From: CAJQQK01 sp051010015
Lineage (GTDB): Bacteria > Pseudomonadota > Alphaproteobacteria > Rhizobiales > Hyphomicrobiaceae
Assembly (NCBI GenBank): GCA_051010015.1
Contig: JBPCVZ010000184.1
Location: 1 to 15,288, forward strand
Direction: 5' to 3'
DNA length: 15,288 nt
The notes beneath the pieces are model-generated. The model saw only the letters and a program-made list of their open reading frames with translations, was not told the origin of the DNA and made no database searches. A program made the position numbers and the translations under genes. Below are positions 1 through 6,320 of this stretch, piece by piece. The stretch's first letter is position 1, and each line of letters starts with the position of its first letter.

Positions 1-296
1 ACAACATCCATCGTCTCCGGGTCTGAGACGACGACATCTCGAAGTTCCCGCGGCAGCTCGATCAGAAGTGACTTGTTCAGTGCAACCGACAAGCCCTTGG
101 TCATGGGCAGTTGATTGCTATTGCGAACACTAAAGACCGAGCGATGAGAGGTGGCGGCGACGGGCGCCCCATGATTGCGTGATGACCGATCGCCGGCAAT
201 CGCCTCGCTTGCGCCTCCCGGGAGAGCACAGGTCATTGCAAAGGTGGCCGCAGAGGCCAGCGCGGCGCAAACCACCTTGATTGTTGTTTTTCGCAT
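1..296 (-). CDS. cpaC: CpaC/RcpA secretin, N-terminal part (cut by left edge)
   Basis: This is the first 98 codons of the outer-membrane secretin of a Flp/Tad pilus, which forms the channel through which the pilus leaves the cell. The ATG at 296 opens a protein starting MRKTTIKVVCAALASA, a positively charged and then hydrophobic Sec signal peptide. After a short linker comes the pilus-assembly N-terminal domain typical of CpaC (PF13629 type), seen as GLSVALNKSLLIELPRE followed by DVVVSDPETMDVV. The secretin core itself lies off the left edge. It follows cpaB on the same strand after a 109-bp gap, in the usual cpaA-cpaB-cpaC order. A related domain recurs as a separate protein at 3302-3820. 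Identification rests on the domain pattern plus gene order; the partial length limits certainty. Confidence 0.88.
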   Translation of the reverse strand, partial: MRKTTIKVVCAALASAATFAMTCALPGGASEAIAGDRSSRNHGAPVAATSHRSVFSVRNSNQLPMTKGLSVALNKSLLIELPRELRDVVVSDPETMDV

Positions 297-405
297 GGGT
301 GTCAGCCTTTTGACGAGCTACCGATTAGGGAGGGACTCGAACGCAGACGCACACAGAACGAATTACAGAGAAGGTATTTAGAACTTACTTAAAGATAGTG
401 GACGG

Positions 406-1203
406 TTAGTTAACGCCGTATGCACGTCGCTTAACGCCGTACCGAAGGATGCTGATGGACGTGCTGTCCTCAGGCTTTTTCTTTTTGACGTTGTCCAAAT
501 TCTTGTCAGCGTTGATGTCGGCAATGCTGCGTAACGCGAGCGAGATCTCGCCCATGGCGTTAGCAAGGGCCAGCAATTCAGACTGCTGCGACGTCAATTC
601 CAGCGTGGCGACATTGCCCTGCGCGTTGTTCTGCTCTTCCTTGGCTTCCAGCTGGGTGCCAATCGCAAGCACGCGAATGTTGCGGAACAGGGTGTCGCTG
701 ACATGCTGCTCACCGCCGTTCTTGTCGCGCTTGCGCTGCGTCAGGATAACGTCGACATGATCGTTTGGCAGGATCATCTTGCCGACGGCTGTCTGATCCG
801 TGATTCGCGTGGAAATCGCGCGCATGCCGGCTGGCAGAATTGCGGCAAGTACACCGCCCTTTCCGGCCGAAATCAGCTTCCGCTCCGTTACCGGTTCGCC
901 GGCGATGATCGAGGCGCGCGCAATGGAACCGCGCAGCTCACGCATTGCGTTGGGGCGCAACTCGTGCGTGATGAATGCCGGGCTGACAGCATTCTTCGGC
1001 CATTCCTGCCAACGGAAGTTTGATTCGGTCGCAACACTGCCAAGACCGATCTGGGTCTGGGCGACAAGCACCTGGGTAGAATTGACTTCTTCCTTGACGA
1101 TGAGTTTGGGCGGGGGCTGCTTGACAATGCTTTGCATGCCAATAAAAGCCGCGAGGCCAGCGATTCCAGCAATACCGATGCCGAGCAATTGAGCGCGTTT
1201 CAT
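406..1203 (-). CDS. cpaB: Flp pilus assembly protein CpaB (RcpC)
   Basis: A 265-aa inner-membrane-anchored periplasmic protein of the Tad pilus; the family is thought to support the secretin and channel. Residues about 5-25 (LLGIGIAGIAGLAAFIGM) form one membrane anchor. Residues about 44-110 form an SAF domain (VLVAQTQIGLGSVATESNFRW, then GEPVTERKLI). A CpaB C-domain follows (ISTRITDQTAVGKMILPNDHVDVIL) and the tail is Lys-rich. Length fits the family. The ATG at 1203 is chosen over an in-frame TTG 66 bp upstream because the membrane anchor begins right at this Met and AGGA/GGAG sequences precede it. The 237 bp before it, back to cpaA, show no gene. The last 11 residues contain a small in-frame duplication (YGVK, then YGVN). 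Confidence 0.93.
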   Translation of the reverse strand: MKRAQLLGIGIAGIAGLAAFIGMQSIVKQPPPKLIVKEEVNSTQVLVAQTQIGLGSVATESNFRWQEWPKNAVSPAFITHELRPNAMRELRGSIARASIIAGEPVTERKLISAGKGGVLAAILPAGMRAISTRITDQTAVGKMILPNDHVDVILTQRKRDKNGGEQHVSDTLFRNIRVLAIGTQLEAKEEQNNAQGNVATLELTSQQSELLALANAMGEISLALRSIADINADKNLDNVKKKKPEDSTSISILRYGVKRRAYGVN

Positions 1204-1440
1204 AGCTCCAACAGGTCCTTTCGATCCGTCCCACGGAAGTCGTAATTTGAATGCGACCTTGACCGACAAACCTCAACATGACGTTAATCGGGATGCTATT
1301 TCGGCACAAAGCGCGTCAGATTTCCCGGGAACGAGCGCGCGATGGCGAACAATTTCTAAACGCGCCGGGCACAGGACGTGCCTTTCGGGCCCATTGACGG
1401 CGACGTCTCTTGGGCCAGAGGTGGGCGGAGCACGTCAGTT

Positions 1441-1941
1441 CTAGACGGCGACTGCCGTGAACCAAGTCGTTGCAGGAAAGATCCACAGCGCTGCGCCCGA
1501 CAGCGCCAAGCCGTATGGAATGCCTTCTTTCTTGTTGTGCAACCGCAAGGCCCACGGTTGGCCAAGCAACCAGCTGGGCGGCATCATTCCACGGTAAACC
1601 AGCAGGAGAATCGACAAAAACCCGCCCATCAGAACAACCATGAACATGTACTGGCCAAGGTCGTTGAACCCGATCCAGAGCGAGGCAGCCGCAAGCAGCT
1701 TGGCGTCACCGCCGCCAACGAGCCCGAAGGCGAACAGCGCGATGCCGAGTGCAAGTACGCCAAAACCGGTGCCGAGATGGACGAAAAACTGCTCCCAGGT
1801 CATGCCGGTGAGCGGCGCGGCGATGAGGAAGGCGGCGACCAAGATGATGGAAATGCGATTCGGGATGGTCATCGTGAACAGATCCATCATGGCCGCAAAG
1901 ATCATGAGGGCTGGAAAGACCAGTAAAAGAGAATACGTCAC
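1441..1941 (-). CDS. cpaA: CpaA-type prepilin peptidase (TadV)
   Basis: A 166-aa polytopic membrane aspartic protease (A24 family) that cleaves the leader of Flp prepilins and TadE-like pseudopilins at the cytoplasmic face. The two catalytic aspartates of the family are visible: D20 in MMDLFTMTIPN and D79 in the GxGD motif (GGGDAK). Several hydrophobic segments surround them. It is the short form without the N-terminal methylase domain, as usual for CpaA/TadV. The start is a GTG at 1941, preceded by an excellent AGGAGGG at 7 bp spacing; an upstream in-frame TTG at 1983 has no such site. Its likely substrates are encoded next door: pilins at 2342-2503 and 2808-2966 and pseudopilins at 4054-4629 and 4695-5288. 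Confidence 0.93.
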   Translation of the reverse strand: MTYSLLLVFPALMIFAAMMDLFTMTIPNRISIILVAAFLIAAPLTGMTWEQFFVHLGTGFGVLALGIALFAFGLVGGGDAKLLAAASLWIGFNDLGQYMFMVVLMGGFLSILLLVYRGMMPPSWLLGQPWALRLHNKKEGIPYGLALSGAALWIFPATTWFTAVAV

Positions 1942-1948
1942 GTCAACA

Positions 1949-1955
1949 CCCTCCT
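1949..1955 (-). promoter_or_regulatory. Ribosome binding site that fixes the GTG start of cpaA
   Basis: On the minus strand AGGAGGG lies 7 nt before the GTG at 1941. It is nearly a perfect match to the anti-Shine-Dalgarno sequence and decides the start in favour of GTG over the TTG at 1983. Confidence 0.85.
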
Positions 1956-2144
1956 GCGGCCAGACGTGCTGGCTCTCGTTCAACGATGACGGATTATATC
2001 GTCTGGACGTAAAGCGACCCTAAAGATGACTGGGACATCGCCACCGCCCCCGCGGGAGACAGGGCCACACAGGCCATTGTTGTGACAATTCGAGGAGCTT
2101 GTGGGCGCAAACGCGCCTTTATGAGCGGGCGGCGCGAGGCGCCG

Positions 2145-2160
2145 GGCCGCGGTCGCGGCC
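2145..2160. repeat. GC-rich inverted repeat downstream of Flp pilin 1
   Basis: Arms GGCCGCG (2145-2151) and CGCGGCC (2154-2160) enclose a 2-bp centre. Two shorter repeats lie beside it: GGCGC/GCGCC at 2104-2117 and at 2131-2143. They could fold in the transcript downstream of the pilin at 2342-2503 and end, stabilise or slow it, but there is no T-tract, so a standard terminator is not supported. Confidence 0.4.
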
Positions 2161-2341
2161 TTGAAGTTGAATCCGATTGGATGCGACAGGCTTTAGAACA
2201 AAATCTATCGCCGGGCCGGTCGGACCGAACCCCATGCCCCGACCTGGCAGGGCGCCTAGATTGCATCACCCCCGTGAGCTGTTCTCGATGTCGCCCAGGT
2301 TGGGCGCCGGCGACCAACCGACGCGCCACCCGGTCGGCGAA

Positions 2342-2503
2342 CTAGAGGGCCGTTGCCGCGTTGGTGAAAATGTTCGTGAGGTCGAGGCCAACGGCCTGAG
2401 CGCCGGAAACCACCGCGAGTGACAGAAATGCCGCGATCAGCGCGTATTCGATCGAGGTCGCACCGCTCTTATCCTTGAAATATCTTTTCCACAAATCCAG
2501 CAT
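2342..2503 (-). CDS. Flp-type pilin 1 (53 aa prepilin)
   Basis: A very short prepilin, the subunit that polymerises into Flp/Tad adhesion pili. The protein starts MLDLWKRYFKDKSG and continues ATSIEYALIAAF. This is the Flp processing site: cleavage after G14, Glu at +5 (E19) and Tyr at +6 (Y20), then a single hydrophobic helix (ALIAAFLSLAVVSGAQAV). The predicted mature pilin is 39 aa. A strong AGGAGAG lies 4 nt before the ATG. It sits directly upstream of cpaA, its presumed peptidase, on the same strand. It differs clearly from pilin 2 at 2808-2966, so the two are diverged paralogues and not a recent duplication. It is preceded by an AT-rich region with a paired 12-bp repeat. Confidence 0.93.
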   Translation of the reverse strand: MLDLWKRYFKDKSGATSIEYALIAAFLSLAVVSGAQAVGLDLTNIFTNAATAL

Positions 2504-2586
2504 CACACTCTCCTAAGACCACAACACAAGCCACCGCTTTTCGCAGTTTTCTTTTCACAACTCGACTTGATCACCCTAGAACACTG

Positions 2587-2643
2587 ATCATTCTCAAATA
2601 TTAACATGGCAGCCGCGCGATCAACTTCGATATCATTCTCAAA
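2587..2643. repeat. Paired 12-bp direct repeat upstream of Flp pilin 1
   Basis: ATCATTCTCAAA occurs exactly at 2587-2598 and 2632-2643 (TTTGAGAATGAT on the minus strand), 45 bp apart start to start. The copies lie 84 and 129 bp upstream of the pilin 1 start, in the AT-rich region where its promoter should be. They may be binding sites for a regulator; no known consensus was recognised. Confidence 0.55.
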
Positions 2644-2714
2644 ATTACTACCTAACAAAACTTCAATATAATACCTTATCTAAAAGCGAATACAATTCAC
2701 CTCTTCTAAAAACG

Positions 2715-2742
2715 AAAAACCCGCCGAGCCGGGGCTCGACGG
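2715..2742 (-). terminator. Rho-independent terminator of Flp pilin 2
   Basis: On the minus strand, about 65 bp after the stop of pilin 2, CCGTCGAGCC and GGCTCGGCGG form a stem of 8-9 bp with a tight C-rich loop, followed at once by GTTTTT. It separates the two pilin genes, so pilin 2 is probably made from its own short mRNA. Confidence 0.82.
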
Positions 2743-2807
2743 ATTCTTTTAGGCATCTCTGGAACCGCCTCGACGGCTCCAGATTGCGCCAGCTCATCCG
2801 GTTAGGA

Positions 2808-2966
2808 TTAGAGCTTCGCGCTGACGTTGCCGAACGTGTTGTTGATGCCGTTGCCGACGTTAGTGACAGCACCGATGATGGCGACGCCGATCAGAGCAGC
2901 GATCAGGCCATATTCAATAGCGGTTGCGCCAGACTCACACTTTGCAAAGCGAGCGAACAATTTCAT
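2808..2966 (-). CDS. Flp-type pilin 2 (52 aa prepilin)
   Basis: A second Flp-type prepilin. It begins MKLFARFAKCESG and continues ATAIEYGLIAALIGV. Cleavage is expected after G13, with Glu at +5 (E18) and Tyr at +6 (Y19), leaving a 39-aa mature subunit with the usual Gly/Ile-rich helix. This sequence is closer to the classical alphaproteobacterial Flp/PilA consensus than pilin 1, so it is the likelier major pilin (inference). A GGGAGAG site lies 5 nt before the ATG. A strong terminator at 2715-2742 follows it and a long AT-rich leader precedes it, both consistent with a highly expressed monocistronic gene. An unusual Cys sits in the leader (C10). Confidence 0.95.
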   Translation of the reverse strand: MKLFARFAKCESGATAIEYGLIAALIGVAIIGAVTNVGNGINNTFGNVSAKL

Positions 2967-3109
2967 AACAACTCTCCCAACTCTAGACTAGATTAGACCC
3001 ACACTTGGTCTTTGGTGTGCCAGGCCGTTGTGGCTCTGACAACGCTGAATATGCCCAGGAAAAATTACTAAAAACCTAAGCGAGGATAATCCGAAAAAAC
3101 TAGGTTAAT

Positions 3110-3139
3110 ATTATATTTCGATGGCCTCTTGAAAAACAA
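3110..3139 (-). promoter_or_regulatory. Candidate sigma70-type promoter for Flp pilin 2
   Basis: On the minus strand TTGTTT (3139-3134) is followed after 18 bp by a perfect TATAAT (3115-3110). Transcription would start near 3103, giving a leader of about 137 nt before the pilin ATG. AT-rich context makes chance matches likely. Confidence 0.35.
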
Positions 3140-3165
3140 CCTCATTATATTGCCAATATTGATCT

Positions 3166-3179
3166 TGCATTCGAATGCA
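3166..3179. promoter_or_regulatory. Perfect 14-bp palindrome, candidate operator
   Basis: TGCATTCGAATGCA is an exact inverted repeat without a spacer. It lies between the divergent pilin 2 and pilus-assembly genes, about 30 bp upstream of the candidate pilin 2 -35 box. A dimeric regulator could bind here; which one is unknown. Confidence 0.4.
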
Positions 3180-3301
3180 CCGATCCAGCCCCTCCGGAGC
3201 CGCACCGTGTATCATCCAGGGTCGACCGTTTGCACTTTCTTCATCTTTTGCTGGTCAGATCACGGCTGAAAAATCGAACTTTCATTAGAGGTCGCACCGA
3301 G

Positions 3302-3820
3302 ATGTCAGGATTACTTACCCGTTCTCCCTTTGGTTCATCACGAACGTTGCTGGCGCTGGTTATTGGCGCCACTGTCACTGCGGCGATCGCAATGAGTGCC
3401 ATCACGGCCAAGGCGGATGATCTGATCGTCAAGTACGATCAATCGCAGCTGCTACGTGTGGCACGTCCTGTTGCCGAAATCATTATTGGCAACCCGACAA
3501 TCGCTGATGTCTCCGTGCAATCTAAGAAACTGCTTGTCGTTACCGGCAAATCTTTCGGCAAGACCAACATGATCCTGCTCGATGGCGAACAGAACGTCAT
3601 CCAGGAGAATAAGATTGTCGTGCTTCAGGACCAATCCCAGGTGGTCAATCTGCGACGCGGGGTGGCTCGCGAGTCCTACAATTGTTCACCACGCTGCAAT
3701 CCGACCATAACGGTTGCGGATGAACAGACGTACTTCAAGAGAGCAGCCGAGAACGCCGAGTTGAAGATCAAACTCTCGGAGGGTGGCGGAACAGGTGGCA
3801 ACACCGGCGGTGGACAGTAG
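3302..3820 (+). CDS. Stand-alone pilus-assembly N-terminal-domain protein (periplasmic)
   Basis: A 172-aa exported protein. Residues 1-38 form a signal peptide ending in an AKA-type site (ITAKA|DD). Residues about 39-110 are the same type of domain found at the N-terminus of CpaC secretins (LLRVARPVAEIIIGNPTIADVSV, then KTNMILLD). The C-terminal part has a paired-cysteine motif (CSPRC) typical of small pilus-assembly proteins of Rhizobiales and ends in a Gly-rich tail. No secretin domain is present. The ATG at 3302 is preferred because AGAGG lies 10 nt upstream and the signal peptide starts there; an upstream in-frame start at 3230 adds an untypical leader. A strong terminator follows. A role as secretin accessory or partner of CpaC is inferred from the domain and context. 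Confidence 0.85.
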   Translation: MSGLLTRSPFGSSRTLLALVIGATVTAAIAMSAITAKADDLIVKYDQSQLLRVARPVAEIIIGNPTIADVSVQSKKLLVVTGKSFGKTNMILLDGEQNVIQENKIVVLQDQSQVVNLRRGVARESYNCSPRCNPTITVADEQTYFKRAAENAELKIKLSEGGGTGGNTGGGQ

Positions 3821-3864
3821 TCGATTGCTCCGCGGCGCGGCGCCTTACTATGGGTGGCAGACAA

Positions 3865-3891
3865 AGCAGACCTTCATGGTCTGCTTTTTTT
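3865..3891 (+). terminator. Strong rho-independent terminator
   Basis: AGCAGACC (3865-3872) pairs perfectly with GGTCTGCT (3878-3885) around a 5-nt loop and runs into a stretch of seven T. It ends the transcript of the gene at 3302-3820, so the TadE-like genes downstream need their own promoter in 3892-4053. Confidence 0.92.
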
Positions 3892-4053
3892 GGTTTTAGC
3901 CGTTGCCGCTCTAGCCGGAACCAAGACCGTGATCTGTCAAGCTCCGGTTAACCATGCACCGCCGTGCTTCGCTGGAATAAAGCAATCATTTACGAATTTG
4001 GTGCTCTTTTTATACGAACACCGAGTGCTTCATTCAGTAACAAGGCAGTGGTA

Positions 4054-4629
4054 ATGCGGGCCATGATGGACATCAATGAGCGGAGCGGCTTTGCGCGGCT
4101 TCGAGATTTCTCTATCACATTCTACCGCGACGAACGTGGGTTCACAGCCGTCGAATTCGCGATGGTTGCCATGCCGTTCCTGATGCTGCTGTTTGGCACT
4201 ATCGGCGTCGGCCTGTTCTTCTTCACGACGTTCTCGCTCGAAAATGCGGTTGAGAAGGCGTCGCGTCAGATTCGTACCGGTCAGGCACAGACCGGCGGCA
4301 AGACGACTTCACAATTCAAACAGGACGTTTGCGATCTGGCACCAAGCTTCGTCGATTGCGCCGGCAATCTCCGCGTCAACGTGGTTTCATCGGCATCGTT
4401 CTCGGGCGCTGCTTCGGCAATGGGCAGCTGCACCGACAGTGGCGGCAGTCTCATTCCAGACCCGGCCGACAGCGCAGTCCCGGGCGGCGCCGGCGAGGTG
4501 GTTCTCGTGACGGTCTGCTACGAGTGGGAACTCGCGAAAGCGATCCCCTTCCTCGAACTCGGCGACATGGGCAGCGGATCGCGCCTGATCCGAGCATCGA
4601 CGACCTTCAGGACGGAACCGTACAACTGA
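4054..4629 (+). CDS. TadE-like pseudopilin 1
   Basis: A 191-aa TadE/TadG-family protein of the Tad pilus, thought to be an exported minor pilin-like component processed by CpaA. After a short basic N-terminus, residues about 26-50 show the TadE signature with a prepilin-like site (RDERG|FTAVEF: G29, E34, F35), followed by one hydrophobic helix (MPFLMLLFGTIGVGLFFF). The rest is an extracytoplasmic domain with four Cys residues. The ATG at 4054 has AAGG 8 nt upstream; an in-frame ATG lies at 4063, and a more distant start at 3964 would add an unlikely leader. It is followed after 65 bp by a second TadE-like gene. Paralogous subunit roles (TadE versus TadF) cannot be assigned from sequence alone. 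Confidence 0.88.
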   Translation: MRAMMDINERSGFARLRDFSITFYRDERGFTAVEFAMVAMPFLMLLFGTIGVGLFFFTTFSLENAVEKASRQIRTGQAQTGGKTTSQFKQDVCDLAPSFVDCAGNLRVNVVSSASFSGAASAMGSCTDSGGSLIPDPADSAVPGGAGEVVLVTVCYEWELAKAIPFLELGDMGSGSRLIRASTTFRTEPYN

Positions 4630-4694
4630 CGTCGCCACCCTAGCCACGGAGCGCGGTACTCCGGGCTCGAGAGACTTCCTTCGCGAGGATTGCA

Positions 4695-5288
4695 ATGCGT
4701 AGATTCAGCCACCTCTTTTTCAGTCAGCGCCGTCTGAAGCGCGTCAACAGCTTTGGCCGGGACGCGCGCGGCGTTGCCGCCATCGAATTTGCGATGATCG
4801 TGCCGCTGATGCTCTTGATGTTCATTGGCGCCGTCGAATTCAGCCAGGCGATCACGGTCGACCGGAGGGTGAGTCAGGTCGCCAGCGCCACGGCGGATCT
4901 GGTCGCGCGCTCCAAAACGCTATCAACGACCGACATGTCGGGCATCATGCAGGTCGTCGAGCAACTGGTAAAACCTTACGATCATACGCTGCTGAAACTG
5001 ACGGTCATGAACGTCGCGGCATCGCCAACGGATGCGACAGACACCAAAGTGTGCTGGGCCCACCCGCACAATGGTGGCGTTGGCAGCTACAGCAAGAACG
5101 ATCCATATTCGCTGCCGACCGGCGTCGTCGAAGCGGGCGACAGCGTGATCGTGACCGAGGTGAACTATGCCTATGAACCGTTGATCTTCAACCACTTCAT
5201 TACGACGACCAAAAACCTGGAAGAAAAGTTCTATCTCAAGCCGAGACTGTCCAGTTACGTCGAATACGACGGCAACGACTGCTCGTAG
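4695..5288 (+). CDS. TadE-like pseudopilin 2
   Basis: A 197-aa TadE/TadG-family protein, second gene of a two-gene operon. The N-terminus is basic and aromatic; residues about 23-50 hold the TadE signature and possible processing site (RDARG|VAAIEF: G26, E31, F32) and a hydrophobic helix (MIVPLMLLMFIGAVEF). The following region (RVSQVASATADLVARS) is characteristic of TadE-like proteins. The remainder is a folded extracytoplasmic domain with two Cys. GAGGA lies 6 nt before the ATG. A terminator follows at 5315-5353. It probably works with pseudopilin 1 and the Flp pilins in pilus assembly at the inner membrane. Confidence 0.88.
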   Translation: MRRFSHLFFSQRRLKRVNSFGRDARGVAAIEFAMIVPLMLLMFIGAVEFSQAITVDRRVSQVASATADLVARSKTLSTTDMSGIMQVVEQLVKPYDHTLLKLTVMNVAASPTDATDTKVCWAHPHNGGVGSYSKNDPYSLPTGVVEAGDSVIVTEVNYAYEPLIFNHFITTTKNLEEKFYLKPRLSSYVEYDGNDCS

Positions 5289-5314
5289 AGAGCAGGCTCA
5301 GAATCAGAACCGAA

Positions 5315-5353
5315 AAGGCCGCACTTCGATGGAAGGGCGGCCTTATTTCTTTT
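5315..5353 (+). terminator. Rho-independent terminator after the TadE-like operon
   Basis: AAGGCCGC (5315-5322) pairs with GCGGCCTT (5337-5344); inside, CTTC/GAAG extends the hairpin. A T-rich tract (ATTTCTTTT) follows. It closes the plus-strand pilus operon and stands before the convergent stop of the gene at 5372-6199. Confidence 0.82.
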
Positions 5354-5371
5354 GCAATGCGCGCATTGAAC

Positions 5372-6199
5372 TCAGCGGCTTTGTTGCGGGTTTTCATTGA
5401 CCGGCGCGGGCTTGATCGAACCGGTTGATATCGACGCGCCGCCGGCCTCGTCGTCACGCCGACCGATGAGGATGCCGTCTTTGCCGAGTACGCCGAACCA
5501 TTCATCGCGCGGCAACAGGCGATCGTGCAGGCCGGACCAAAGCTGCTTGGAGGATATGCCATCGACGAACGGTTTCGACGGTGGTGCCAGCAGAAACAGA
5601 ATAACGGCAAGTGTCGCGATCGTTGCACTCTCGCCGGGCTTGCGGTCGTCGAACAATTTCATGGCGGAACCGAACGATCGCTTGAGGCGCTGGCCGAGCA
5701 GGTTGACGGAATAAATCTCATCGAGAAGCAGGTGCGTCAGATAGCCAATGAACATGAAGCCGCCGGCAAGCCACGCAACGCCCTCGTGTCGGCCGAGCAC
5801 GTAGTAGAAGACGACCGCGGTCAAGAACCACCAGAACAGGCCGGCGACGATCGAGTGCCAAATGCCGCGGTGATAGGAGAACCTGTGAAACAGCGCTTCG
5901 GCTGCATAGCGCACGAGCAGGAATGAACCGAGCCATAGTAGCCAGAGTTCGGCGATCGAGTACTGCCCTGCGTTCATGAAGAGAACACAGAACGAAAAGA
6001 AGACAGCCAGACCGGAAAACATTGCGCGGCTGGCGCGAGAATCCTTGAGATCGATGTCGGGCAACACGCTGCCAAGGACGCCTGCAAGCGTCACGGCGAC
6101 CAGGTTTTCGGGAGCGATAACATCGGCCGCCAATGTGATCGTCGCCAACGCACCACTGACGATCGTTCCGACACCGATGTGCGTCGCGAAATTTGCCAT
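5372..6199 (-). CDS. YdjM/DUF457-type membrane-bound metal-dependent hydrolase
   Basis: A 275-aa inner-membrane protein of the LexA-binding/YdjM family (PF04307), annotated in databases as putative metal-dependent hydrolases of unknown substrate. Conserved acidic and His motifs are present: H7, LPDID at 46-50, YHRGIWHS (H110, H115) and HLLLDE (H156, D160, E161). Between them are several hydrophobic segments (about 33-45, 62-98, 116-136, 143-160, 193-206). The last 50 residues are a polar tail. GAGGAAGGA precedes the ATG at 6199. The gene follows the HDAC-like gene on the same strand after 121 bp with no terminator visible, so co-transcription is possible. Function in the cell is not known. 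Confidence 0.85.
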   Translation of the reverse strand: MANFATHIGVGTIVSGALATITLAADVIAPENLVAVTLAGVLGSVLPDIDLKDSRASRAMFSGLAVFFSFCVLFMNAGQYSIAELWLLWLGSFLLVRYAAEALFHRFSYHRGIWHSIVAGLFWWFLTAVVFYYVLGRHEGVAWLAGGFMFIGYLTHLLLDEIYSVNLLGQRLKRSFGSAMKLFDDRKPGESATIATLAVILFLLAPPSKPFVDGISSKQLWSGLHDRLLPRDEWFGVLGKDGILIGRRDDEAGGASISTGSIKPAPVNENPQQSR

Positions 6200-6320
6200 G
6201 ACCGAGTCCTTCCTCAGACGCGCAGGCGCAACGGGGCACGTCAGGCGAGACTGAGATCAGATTCGCGCAGACTAAGGAATGATTCGGGTTGTGGATAAAT
6301 CTTTTGCGGCGCTCGGAAAC

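Larger units (their letters stand above)
1942..2341. other. 400-bp gene-free stretch between Flp pilin 1 and cpaA
   Basis: No convincing gene is seen; the open frames here are Arg/Pro-rich shadows of GC-rich sequence. On the minus strand a TATAAT (1993-1998) lies about 50 bp before the cpaA start and could be a -10 box, although no good -35 is visible. Three GC-rich inverted repeats cluster at 2104-2117, 2131-2143 and 2145-2160. At about 2161-2200 is a sequence resembling short interspersed repeats of Rhizobiales intergenic regions (TTCTAAAGC...GTCGCATCCAATCGGATTC on the minus strand), recognised from memory only. Confidence 0.45.
2967..3301. promoter_or_regulatory. AT-rich divergent control region of the pilus locus
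   Basis: This 335-bp stretch lies between minus-strand pilin 2 and the plus-strand gene at 3302 and must hold the promoters of both. Visible elements are a minus-strand TTGTTT-18 bp-TATAAT (3110-3139), an inverted repeat AACCTA (3073-3078)/TAGGTT (3101-3106) overlapping the expected transcription start, and a perfect palindrome TGCATTCGAATGCA at 3166-3179. No gene is seen in it. Confidence 0.6.

Noticed and set aside
325..350. tRNA-like T-loop (GTTCGAGTCC on the minus strand) in the cpaB-cpaC spacer
   Set aside because: The five bases on each side of the loop do not pair and no acceptor, D or anticodon arm can be built around it.
1994..2329. Minus-strand open frame of 111 codons upstream of cpaA
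   Set aside because: Arg/Pro/Ser-rich composition without domain, signal peptide or convincing ribosome site; it spans GC hairpins and a likely promoter.
3001..3040. TGGCAC motif upstream of pilin 2 as a sigma54 -24 element
   Set aside because: There is no TTGC at the required -12 spacing on the minus strand.
4193..4643. Plus-strand frames of about 105 codons overlapping the first TadE-like gene
   Set aside because: Out-of-frame, Arg/Ser-rich shadows of the TadE-like reading frame.
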